This document shows, one piece after another, positions 1-4,969 of a DNA stretch of 5,293 nt. A program made the position numbers and the translations under genes. The number at the start of each line of letters is the position of its first letter. The first letter of the stretch is position 1. Under the pieces are notes generated by a model, which worked only from the letters and a program-made list of their open reading frames with translations, made no database searches and was not told where the DNA came from. The stretch covers positions 1 to 5,293 of the forward strand of contig DAOVQH010000192.1 in NCBI GenBank assembly GCA_030628755.1, given 5' to 3'. The stretch comes from Candidatus Cloacimonadota bacterium. Lineage in GTDB: Bacteria > Cloacimonadota > Cloacimonadia > Cloacimonadales > TCS61.

Positions 1-560
1 ACTGTTTCATACCAGAACATATAAATTACAGAAAACAGTGCACCGATGATCGCTGCAAAATGTGGTAATTTACTATAAGCAAAATCTTTTACTGTGCACC
101 AATAATATAAATAATTTTCTATAGCTTTTCCAATTGCTATCAGGATGACAACCACTGCTATAGAACCAGCGGCAATTGCCCAGAATATCCATGTTTTCCA
201 GTTCACGTATTTTTTTAAATAATCTACCGTCAGATTCCCTGTTTTGGAAAGCTGCATATTAGAGACTTTTGATTTATCCTTGATTCTGCATTTTTCAAGA
301 TCGCTAAATTCTACCCAGCCACTTCTTCCATTATAGTCGAATGAAACCGAATTGATTAATGTATGGATCGGGTTAATTGTATCTCCTTTACACACTTGCC
401 CTATTATTTCAGCATCATGTCTAGCTGAATTTTTTACATTAGCCGTGGAACTTACTACAATGTAAACTATTTTTGTATCACCATAATTCTTAAAAAGTTT
501 ACATGAAGTGGTAAAAACAAGAATGATTGCTGCTAACAAAAACAGGTGAAATAATTTCAT
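1..560 (-). CDS. Putative lipoprotein with SH3-like domain and C-terminal membrane segments (3' end off window)
   Basis: The frame starts at ATG 558-560 and stays open for 186 codons to the left edge, so the C-terminus is missing. The first 20 residues form a lipoprotein-type signal: Lys2, a hydrophobic core (LFLLAAIILVF) and a TTSC lipobox with Cys20 as the candidate lipidated residue. Residues about 31-92 look like a bacterial SH3 (SH3b) domain: a VYIVVSSTANVKNSA strand start, then IIGQVCKGD, and a closing GRSGWVEF strand. After a short linker, residues about 122-144 are a clear transmembrane helix (WIFWAIAAGSIAVVVILIAI) and a second begins near 168 (FAAIIGALFSVIYMFW). The likely location is the cell envelope with the SH3b domain outside the cytoplasmic membrane; SH3b domains often bind peptidoglycan or peptides, but the ligand here is unknown. 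Combining a lipobox with later membrane helices is unusual, so the N-terminus could instead be an uncleaved anchor. No specific function is recognised. Confidence 0.8.
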   Translation of the reverse strand, partial: MKLFHLFLLAAIILVFTTSCKLFKNYGDTKIVYIVVSSTANVKNSARHDAEIIGQVCKGDTINPIHTLINSVSFDYNGRSGWVEFSDLEKCRIKDKSKVSNMQLSKTGNLTVDYLKKYVNWKTWIFWAIAAGSIAVVVILIAIGKAIENYLYYWCTVKDFAYSKLPHFAAIIGALFSVIYMFWYET

Positions 561-568
561 GAAAAATA

Positions 569-575
569 CCCCTCT
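569..575 (-). promoter_or_regulatory. Ribosome binding site of the lipoprotein gene
   Basis: AGAGGGG on the minus strand lies 8 bases before ATG 560. It supports this start, and the signal peptide begins exactly here. Confidence 0.6.
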
Positions 576-761
576 CTATTTTCTGATTCAATTTTTTTTA
601 ATTCAACTACTGCACGAAATTTTTACACGTCTCATAGCGGGATCGAAACATTTGATCCACTCAAGCATAGCTTTATGACGAGCTAAATCAAACCACAAAA
701 TGGAGAAAGCAAAAGAATAAAGATAACGTCAAGTGAAATATTTTTAGAGATAAACAAAATA

Positions 762-791
762 CCTGCCAGGTCTTTTAAAACCTCGCCAGTT
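762..791. repeat. Degenerate palindromic repeat
   Basis: CTGCCAGGT and ACCTCGCCAG face each other across a TTTTAAAA centre, pairing imperfectly with a bulge and a mismatch. T-rich sequence follows on the plus strand. The pattern is like dispersed intergenic palindromes of the AACCTG...CAGGTT type known from some Bacteroidota-related genomes, but only one copy is in view. It could also act as a weak terminator; the pairing is too poor to insist on it. Confidence 0.35.
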
Positions 792-809
792 TTTTACTTC
801 TTGCATCAG

Positions 810-854
810 CATCCCAATCTCCCTTCTTTTATGATATGAGAAGGGTCGGGGATG
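810..854. repeat. Hairpin-forming dispersed-type repeat
   Basis: An exact 7-bp stem CCCTTCT (821-827) / AGAAGGG (839-845) closes an 11-base loop. A second stem CATCCC (810-815) / GGGATG (849-854) lies outside an internal loop of 5 and 3 bases. The GGGATGAGGTT outer edge resembles palindromes scattered through many bacterial genomes. It has no T-run, so it is better read as a repeat than as a terminator. It sits exactly where the DUF1016 pseudogene to its right ends. Confidence 0.5.
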
Positions 855-861
855 AGGTTGA

Positions 862-1357
862 ATTCTTTATTTCAACATGATCATCTTCTTTGAAGCCAAA
901 TATCCTTTCGTAATAAAAGCTGTTAATTTGTCGTTACAGTGCTCTCACACTCCAATAATTTTGCTCAGCTTCCCTTATATAAAACAATCTATCTCTTTCG
1001 CTCTTAACCTTCAATAATGATCTGTAATGACTCCAACTCAATTGGTCACACAGTGTATGGCTTATTGGAAAAACGAGATAAAACTGCCTAATATATTTTA
1101 AATTAGATGGTGTGGATGCCTTTCCAAAATCTTTAGTCAATTTTTTCAGATAATTCTTTTATCAAATATAAACCATATTTCGCCTTATCTTTTCCCTTTT
1201 GTACTTCTTCAACAATTATCTTCCCGATATTCCAATAAGCTTCCACCATCACAAAATTTACCGCGTGAGAAATTCTGGTGCGTGCGTCTTCAAGAATATT
1301 TTTTATAGTTGTATATGTTTCATTAATATTTGATATTTCTAATCTCATCCCTATCAC
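862..1357 (-). pseudogene. DUF1016 (YhcG-like PDDEXK nuclease) N-terminal domain, frameshifted and truncated
   Basis: Two frames together give a DUF1016 N-terminal domain. The first, from GTG 1357 or more likely ATG 1348, reads through the family-typical NFVMVEAYWNIGKIIVEE and YGLYLIKELSEK, then hits TGA-type closure at 1133. Dropping one A from the six-A run at about 1143-1148 restores LTKDFGK, and the second frame continues with YIRQFYLVFP, LSWSHYRSLLKV and NYWSVRAL. A TAA at 934-936 stops it where the family usually has Glu, and the same frame then resumes with RQINSFYYERIFGFKED, so this looks like GAA changed to TAA. Similarity fades near 862, where a palindromic repeat starts. The usual protein is about 330-350 residues with a C-terminal PD-(D/E)XK nuclease domain; that half is absent. 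Family members are putative DNA nucleases found in accessory and defence-linked regions. The frameshift alone could be a sequencing error in a homopolymer, but the nonsense codon and lost domain make a dead gene likely. Confidence 0.85.
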
Positions 1358-1518
1358 ACCACCTTAAACTCAATCCCTGCATCTTTCATCTGCAGGATTG
1401 TATTGGTCTTTAACTGGTCATTTCCTGCAAAAAGTTTATCGAGTGTTATTACTTTCAAATGTTTTGCTACAATGATATTTTTTACAAGGTATTTCTTTTT
1501 ATTTAGCATTTTTTTCAT
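1354..1518 (-). CDS. Hypothetical 54-residue protein overlapping the radical SAM gene
   Basis: The frame runs from ATG 1516-1518 to TGA 1354-1356 and encodes 54 residues. Its ATG overlaps the radical SAM stop as ATGA, and its TGA overlaps a possible GTG start of the DUF1016 gene, so the three are arranged like a coupled operon. GGAG lies 9 bases before the ATG. The N-terminus is very basic (MKKMLNKKKYLVK); the rest reads VITLDKLFAGNDQLK and ends MKDAGIEFKVV, with balanced, protein-like composition. I do not recognise the family. The ending recalls the AGIEV(R/K)V strands of phospholipase-D-like nucleases, but no HKD motif is present, so I do not assign it. It may be a real small protein linked to the DUF1016 nuclease, or the tail of a larger gene whose front was deleted: the frame is open only 27 bases upstream of the ATG. 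Confidence 0.5.
   Translation of the reverse strand: MKKMLNKKKYLVKNIIVAKHLKVITLDKLFAGNDQLKTNTILQMKDAGIEFKVV
1359..1365 (-). promoter_or_regulatory. Ribosome binding site favouring ATG 1348 for the DUF1016 gene
   Basis: AAGGTGG on the minus strand is 10 bases before ATG 1346-1348 but only 1 base before GTG 1355-1357. The spacing favours the ATG, although GTG would give a GTGA overlap with the stop of the preceding small frame. Confidence 0.45.
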
Positions 1519-2423
1519 CTGTCTAATCTCCACAAACCTTCTTCTTTTGCAAATTCAACAGCATCGTTATATTCTTTTTGAGTAAGAAAATTAGATAGTT
1601 CTTCCATTTCGTATGATTTCCCGCAGGGACGGTATTGTGGCATAATATTCACATAAGTGTTTGAAGAAATTTTATCAGCAATGAACCTGGCGATTTCTCT
1701 TGTTCCTGCAAGTCCTTCGGGTAGAACAAGATGACGGATAAGAAGTCCGTGTTGTGCAATCCCATTATTATCAATTTTCAAATCTCCAACCTGGCGATGC
1801 ATTTCCGCTACAGCTTTGCGAGCAACTTCAGGATAATCAGGTGCATTACAGATTTTATTTGCTATTTCAGAGTCCCAGAATTTAAAATCCGGCATATAAA
1901 TATCGAACACTTCCTCCAGTAAGTTTAATGTTTCCACATTGTCGTATCCACCTGTATTATAAATAAGAGGAACCGATAAACCTTTCTCGATAGCAAGTTC
2001 CAATGCAGAAAGTATCTGGGGAACAACATGAGAAGGAGTCACAAAGTTTATATTATGACATCCCCGACTTTGTAACAAAAGCATCATTTCAGCAAGTTCT
2101 TCATTTGTTACTTCACGTCCATGCCCTTCATGACTGATATCATAATTCTGACAGAAATTACATAGTAAGTTGCAGTTTGTAAAAAATATTGTCCCTGAAC
2201 CAGATCTACCAACCAAAGGAGCTTCCTCACCGAAATGTGCATTATAACTTGAGATCATTGCATTCCTACCAGTTTTACACACGCCTTTTTTATCTTCAAG
2301 TCTATTAACTCCACATTTTCGAGGACATAATCTACATTCTTCCACAAGACAGTATGCTTGTTTTATCTTTTCCTGGAGTAACCCATTTTTAAATGTTTCT
2401 AAATAAACAGGTTGATGTGTCAT
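1515..2423 (-). CDS. Radical SAM protein, PflX-like (pyruvate formate-lyase activating enzyme homologue)
   Basis: This 302-residue protein appears complete. Residues 84-91 carry the radical SAM CX3CX2C motif (C84, C88, C91 in CNLLCNFCQN), which holds the [4Fe-4S] cluster that cleaves S-adenosylmethionine. An N-terminal cysteine group (C30, C33, C37 and C49 in CRLCPRKCGVN and GVC) probably binds another cluster or a metal. Other family-like segments are YNTGGYD (155-161), MPDFKFW (177-183), RHLVLPEG (230-237) and NIMPQYRP (259-266). Length and motif order match the COG1313 PflX family, cytoplasmic proteins related to glycyl-radical activating enzymes; their substrate is not established, and no glycyl-radical enzyme is in view. 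The start at ATG 2421-2423 has only a weak AGAG upstream. The stop overlaps the next small frame by four bases. A family symbol pflX exists but orthology is not shown, so none is given. Confidence 0.92.
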   Translation of the reverse strand: MTHQPVYLETFKNGLLQEKIKQAYCLVEECRLCPRKCGVNRLEDKKGVCKTGRNAMISSYNAHFGEEAPLVGRSGSGTIFFTNCNLLCNFCQNYDISHEGHGREVTNEELAEMMLLLQSRGCHNINFVTPSHVVPQILSALELAIEKGLSVPLIYNTGGYDNVETLNLLEEVFDIYMPDFKFWDSEIANKICNAPDYPEVARKAVAEMHRQVGDLKIDNNGIAQHGLLIRHLVLPEGLAGTREIARFIADKISSNTYVNIMPQYRPCGKSYEMEELSNFLTQKEYNDAVEFAKEEGLWRLDR

Positions 2424-2477
2424 TTCAATAATCTCTACTGAATCGCTTTTCCTGCGATAATTTTCAGTTTTTTTTAA

Positions 2478-2516
2478 TTAGAAAATAAGAATCATAAAGA
2501 ATAATCTGATTTTCAT
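2478..2516 (-). other. Twelve-codon signal-peptide-like frame (leader peptide or gene remnant)
   Basis: ATG 2514-2516 begins MKIRLFFMILIF and then meets TAA at 2478-2480. A near-perfect Shine-Dalgarno (AAGGAGG) stands 7 bases before it, far stronger than the one before the radical SAM start. The peptide looks like the first dozen residues of a secretion signal. It is in the same reading frame as the radical SAM gene 54 bases further on, with no other stop between. It may be the surviving start of a deleted secreted-protein gene, or a translated leader whose ribosomes help reinitiate at the radical SAM start. PflX-type proteins are cytoplasmic, so a real secretion signal for that gene is unlikely. 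Confidence 0.4.
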
Positions 2517-2523
2517 TTTAATT

Positions 2524-2530
2524 CCTCCTT
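2524..2530 (-). promoter_or_regulatory. Strong Shine-Dalgarno (AAGGAGG) without a full gene
   Basis: AAGGAGG on the minus strand is the second strongest-looking ribosome binding site in the window together with that of the GAF-GGDEF gene. It leads only into the 12-codon frame. The flanking duplication of the MITE-like element begins 4 bases further upstream. Confidence 0.55.
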
Positions 2531-2544
2531 AGAATTATATTCAT

Positions 2545-2697
2545 ATGAGATATGCAAAATAGAGTATATTACTTTATTTGTCATTCCCGTGAAAACGGGA
2601 ATCTAATCAAATAGATGATTTTAGATTCCGCATCCCCGTTATGCAACAGGGCAGGCAAGTGCGGAATGACAAGTAAATAGTATTTTGCAGACCTCTT
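2545..2697. mobile_element. MITE-like element, 153 bp, with terminal inverted repeats and 10-bp target duplication
   Basis: The ends are 17-bp inverted repeats matching at 14 positions: ATGAGATATGCAAAATA at 2545-2561, and AAGAGGTCTGCAAAATA read from the other strand at 2681-2697. An exact 10-bp direct repeat, TTATATTCAT, abuts both ends (2535-2544 and 2698-2707), as expected of a target-site duplication. The interior has no coding capacity and is itself nearly palindromic. Such features define a non-autonomous miniature inverted-repeat element moved by a transposase elsewhere. Termini containing TGCAAAATA recall insertion-sequence ends of the IS4/IS5 type, and a 10-bp duplication fits some IS4-like groups, but the parent family is a guess. 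It lies just upstream of the AAGGAGG site and may have separated a promoter from the radical SAM gene. Confidence 0.75.
2578..2672. repeat. Cloverleaf-like palindrome with ATTCCC/GGGAAT hairpins inside the MITE-like element
   Basis: Outer arms TTGTCATTCC (2578-2587) and GGAATGACAA (2663-2672) are exact complements. Within them are two alternatives: an 8-bp hairpin ATTCCCGT / ACGGGAAT around a GAAA loop (2583-2602), and an 8-bp stem ATTCCGCA / TGCGGAAT (2625-2632 with 2660-2667). GGAATCTAA (2598-2606) also complements TTAGATTCC (2621-2629). The GTCATTCCCG...CGGGAAT core is of the widely dispersed type known from many bacterial genomes. It could fold in RNA on either strand and hinder read-through from the methyltransferase gene. 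Confidence 0.75.
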
Positions 2698-2746
2698 TTA
2701 TATTCATTATAGCCCAGTTATCAAAAATATAAAATTTTCGCTCGCG

Positions 2747-2786
2747 TCACATAGTACACTCAAGCGTATAAACTTCCGCTGTGTGA
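2747..2786 (-). terminator. Hairpin downstream of the methyltransferase gene, possible weak terminator
   Basis: TCACATAG (2747-2754) pairs with CTGTGTGA (2779-2786), 8 bp including one G-T pair, and AGCG (2763-2766) can pair with CGCT (2777-2780) as an alternative. It begins 12 bases after the methyltransferase stop in the direction of transcription. The following minus-strand bases are GC-rich and then A/T mixed, without a clean T-run, so intrinsic termination is uncertain. Confidence 0.3.
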
Positions 2787-2797
2787 TGTAGATTAGT

Positions 2798-3682
2798 TTA
2801 TTTATATTGAAGTACGATTAAGCGATAAGTTTTATAACGCTCGAATACTTCTTTACTTCGATATCCTGAGAAATATTTATATTTTATTTTTCTTAACTTC
2901 TTTTTAAATAAACAGAAAGCCAGCCTTCTTAAAAAATAAATAAATGAATAATTATCCTTCACATAACTATCTAAAGTAAGACTTGCCGGATAGATTTTAT
3001 TCATCAATAGATCATTGACTAACTGAATATTAGGACTTACAAGTGAAGTGATGTCGTCATCTCGCTGGATAGTAAAGGGAGTATTTTGAATAATATCATA
3101 GAATTTTTTGATATGGTGACCACCACCAAAACTGCGATCTCCTTTTTGACCATCTCCGTGTGCTTCAGTTTTGAAAAAATCACAGATTATGATTGAACCT
3201 TGAGGTTTTATTAGATTCTGTAACTTTTCAAAAGAATATTGCATTGGAATATATTGAAAACTCTCACTAAATATCGCTACATCATATTGGTTTCTACACT
3301 GGTCATCAGGAAAATACTGGAACTTGCATTCAAATACTTTCATTTTATTTTCTGGATAATTTTCCAACCGCTGTTTTATTCGTTTTGTCAGACTTTCAGA
3401 AGGGCTTACACCATCCACATAATAACCTTTATCCAGCATTTGAGCCATTAAGTGACCGGTTCCGCAACCAATATCCAGAACATGAACTTCAGCTCCATTG
3501 TTATCGATTGGTGGTAGAGTAGACATAATCATTTCATTATAACGCTGCTGTGCTATTTTAGCATTAAAAATAGATAACTCAAGGTCCTTTCCCCATAATC
3601 CATAATGTAAATCTTCCATATCAAATAACTGCTCCAGGAGGATAAGACCCAACTCCCTGCTGTGCATCTTTTTCTTTTTCAA
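2798..3682 (-). CDS. Class I SAM-dependent methyltransferase
   Basis: This 294-residue protein has the S-adenosylmethionine-binding motif I as VLDIGCGTG (68-76), an acidic strand-2-like region near DGVSPS (90-95), and motif IV-like DVAIFSESFQYIP (134-146) followed by LIKPQGSIIICDFF (157-170). HYGLW (26-30) before motif I is typical of small-molecule methyltransferases of the UbiE, sterol and phosphoethanolamine type. GGGHH (186-190) lies in the later substrate-side region. The C-terminal 50 residues are strongly basic and aromatic (FLRRLAFCLFKKKLRK, YKYFSGYRSK), which may let the enzyme sit on a membrane surface; that is inference. The substrate cannot be told. The start is TTG 3680-3682 because GGAG lies 8 bases before it; the first ATG, at codon 6, has no site at a useful distance. 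It stands alone between two gaps, so it is probably transcribed on its own. Confidence 0.88.
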   Translation of the reverse strand: MKKKKMHSRELGLILLEQLFDMEDLHYGLWGKDLELSIFNAKIAQQRYNEMIMSTLPPIDNNGAEVHVLDIGCGTGHLMAQMLDKGYYVDGVSPSESLTKRIKQRLENYPENKMKVFECKFQYFPDDQCRNQYDVAIFSESFQYIPMQYSFEKLQNLIKPQGSIIICDFFKTEAHGDGQKGDRSFGGGHHIKKFYDIIQNTPFTIQRDDDITSLVSPNIQLVNDLLMNKIYPASLTLDSYVKDNYSFIYFLRRLAFCLFKKKLRKIKYKYFSGYRSKEVFERYKTYRLIVLQYK

Positions 3683-3690
3683 AATAAAGT

Positions 3691-3694
3691 CTCC
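3691..3694 (-). promoter_or_regulatory. Ribosome binding site that fixes the TTG start of the methyltransferase
   Basis: GGAG on the minus strand stands 8 bases before TTG 3680-3682 and 23 bases before the first in-frame ATG (3665-3667), so it favours the TTG. Confidence 0.6.
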
Positions 3695-3754
3695 ATTCGT
3701 AATATATTAATGTATTATTCTATCAGATTTAGAGAAAGAACTTCGATGTGTTTA

Positions 3755-3940
3755 TTAAATGAACTTCTTTGATCTCACTATTTCTACAGCTTTATTTAAT
3801 GCCTTTGAAAAAGATTTTATATTCTCTTCAAAAGTGACAATATAATTATTTGAGAATTCCCCTTTTTCATCTACTGATAATTTTGTAACCTTCAAATATT
3901 TTAAACCATTCACAGCAATCTTGACTTCAAAAAGAAAATT
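3755..3940 (-). pseudogene. 5'-truncated gene remnant, 61 open codons, hypothetical
   Basis: The minus-strand frame from the stop TAG at 3941-3943 to TAA 3755-3757 encodes 61 protein-like residues, including FEVKIAVNGLKYLKVTKLSV, then GEFSNNYIVTFEEN, and ending KALNKAVEIVRSKKFI. The alternating strand pattern, followed by an amphipathic helix, looks like a small alpha/beta protein tail. It has no ATG; the first usable start is GTG 3911-3913, with no Shine-Dalgarno before it. The likely reading is a gene whose front was lost when the CTTAAT-type repeat came to lie at 3954-3974. A 52-residue protein from the GTG remains possible. The family is not recognised. Confidence 0.5.
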
Positions 3941-3953
3941 CTAATTACCAATC

Positions 3954-3974
3954 CTTAATCACTTAATTCTTAAT
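3954..3974. repeat. Three CTTAAT units in short tandem spacing
   Basis: CTTAAT occurs at 3954-3959, 3962-3967 and 3969-3974, at 8 and 7 base steps, between the GAF-GGDEF stop and the truncated remnant. Low-complexity TTAAT(C/T)CTTAAT strings of this sort are common between genes in some AT-rich genomes. No function is claimed. Confidence 0.45.
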
Positions 3975-3980
3975 TTTCGA

Positions 3981-4937
3981 TCACTCTTTATAAATCGTTA
4001 TGTTACCTTCAATCTTGCGGATGGAGTCAAAAGCAGCTTTTTCTGCAAGTTTCAAAAACTCTTCAATAGTTTTAATCTTTTCGCCTTTGTTTACAATACC
4101 CCAACCAATTTTACAAACCTTCATAATCGGCAGGTCGAGTATTTTTACGTTTACTCTGTTAACTGTGATAAGCCCGTTCTTTTCTGAAGTTTCCGGCATC
4201 AACACGACAAAAGCATCTTTATGAAGTTTTCCAATAAGGTCTGTTTCACGCAGGTCGTTTTTAATGATATAAGCAATCTGTTTCATAATATCTACAGTTT
4301 CATGTTCACCGATAGTCCGAACGATATTTTCGAAATTATCTATTTTCATAACAGCCATATTTAAGTAACGTTTGTAACGGACCATCATTGAAAAAATTAC
4401 TTCAGCTCTACTCATAAAAGGTTTATATGAATAAACACGGGTTATCTCATAAAGTCCACGGTGTTGTTCTATTTCTTCATCCTGCATGAATATCTGTACA
4501 ACCAGGCTGACAATGGAAGCAAACATGCGAATTTTGGTCATTTCCTCATTATCAAAAGCTGCTTTTTCTTTATCAATGAACAGGAATCCCAGAAGGTGAG
4601 TTTTGAAATTCAAAGGCATAATAAGCAGGTGGGAATATTCTTTTTCAAATTTATACCTGCCTGGAGTTTTAATATCGAGGAGTTTGAATTCCATCAGTTC
4701 CTTAATTAAGGGGTCACCTTCGGTAAAGATAGTATTCTTGGCAAATGTATGACTTATGTTCCGGGATATTTTAAGACGGTAAATTTCTGATTTCGGGACT
4801 TTAAGGAAAATCCCCAGGGTTTGAAATTCAAATTCGTCCTCAATATCTCGGATGATCTTGCTCAGATTTTCTTCCAAAGGTTTTTTCTGTCGAAGCTCAT
4901 TTAAAAGACTATCAAACTTTAATAACTTAAAAGCCAT
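3981..4937 (-). CDS. GAF domain protein with degenerate GGDEF domain
   Basis: This 318-residue protein has no signal peptide or transmembrane helix and should be cytoplasmic. Residues about 20-155 look like a GAF-type sensor: an N-terminal helix, FQTLGIFLKV (38-47), HLLIMPLNF (103-111), HLLGFLFIDKEK (114-125) and a closing helix MFASIVSLVVQIF (138-150). Residues about 160-316 follow the GGDEF fold: MAVMKIDNFENIV (194-206), an IIKNDLRETDLIGKL helix and turn (224-238), FVVLMPET (243-250), VCKIGWGIV (274-282) and a final helix and strand. The signature GGDEF loop is replaced by HKDAF (239-243), so cyclic di-GMP synthesis is improbable; nucleotide binding or dimer-based signalling remains possible. 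It follows uridine kinase by 32 bases and is probably in its operon. The start is set by GGAGG 5 bases before ATG 4935-4937. Confidence 0.82.
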   Translation of the reverse strand: MAFKLLKFDSLLNELRQKKPLEENLSKIIRDIEDEFEFQTLGIFLKVPKSEIYRLKISRNISHTFAKNTIFTEGDPLIKELMEFKLLDIKTPGRYKFEKEYSHLLIMPLNFKTHLLGFLFIDKEKAAFDNEEMTKIRMFASIVSLVVQIFMQDEEIEQHRGLYEITRVYSYKPFMSRAEVIFSMMVRYKRYLNMAVMKIDNFENIVRTIGEHETVDIMKQIAYIIKNDLRETDLIGKLHKDAFVVLMPETSEKNGLITVNRVNVKILDLPIMKVCKIGWGIVNKGEKIKTIEEFLKLAEKAAFDSIRKIEGNITIYKE

Positions 4938-4942
4938 TCTAT

Positions 4943-4947
4943 CCTCC
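4943..4947 (-). promoter_or_regulatory. Strong ribosome binding site of the GAF-GGDEF gene
   Basis: GGAGG on the minus strand is 5 bases before ATG 4935-4937 and lies in the 32-base space after the udk stop. Confidence 0.7.
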
Positions 4948-4969
4948 GTTTAAAGAAAATTTATTTAAT

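Larger units (their letters stand above)
561..861. other. Non-coding gap with palindromic repeats
   Basis: No supportable gene lies here on either strand. The gap holds the lipoprotein ribosome binding site, a small GGATC/GATCC inverted repeat (640-644 with 654-658), a degenerate palindrome at 762-791 and a stronger hairpin at 810-854. The DUF1016 remnant loses all similarity at the right edge of the gap, so the gap may replace the missing part of that gene. Confidence 0.6.

Noticed and set aside
603..728. Minus-strand open stretch of 42 codons in the gap before the lipoprotein
   Set aside because: Its only ATG leaves about 20 residues, no ribosome binding site precedes it, and I recognise no family; it may be part of a dispersed non-coding repeat.
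1133..1148. Programmed frameshift joining the two DUF1016 frames
   Set aside because: The A6 run could slip, but the later in-frame TAA and the missing nuclease half would still leave no functional product.
1403..1585. Plus-strand open frame of 60 codons
   Set aside because: It lies opposite the 54-residue frame and the end of the radical SAM gene, is Phe/Leu-rich like antisense translation, and has no convincing ribosome binding site.
1731..1922. Plus-strand open frame of 63 codons
   Set aside because: It is fully antisense to the well-supported radical SAM gene.
2535..2707. CRISPR-like or tandem repeat array
   Set aside because: The repeated units are inverted rather than direct, apart from the single 10-bp flanking pair, and there are no regular spacers.
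3239..3451. Plus-strand open frame of 70 codons
   Set aside because: It is fully antisense to the methyltransferase gene, with antisense-like composition.
3700..3750. Possible -10 box (TAGAAT) upstream of the methyltransferase
   Set aside because: The region is so AT-rich that such hexamers are expected by chance, and no matching -35 element is evident.
4000..4709. Two plus-strand open frames (4000-4224 and 4461-4709)
   Set aside because: Both are antisense to the GAF-GGDEF gene and show no independent start signals or recognisable motifs.
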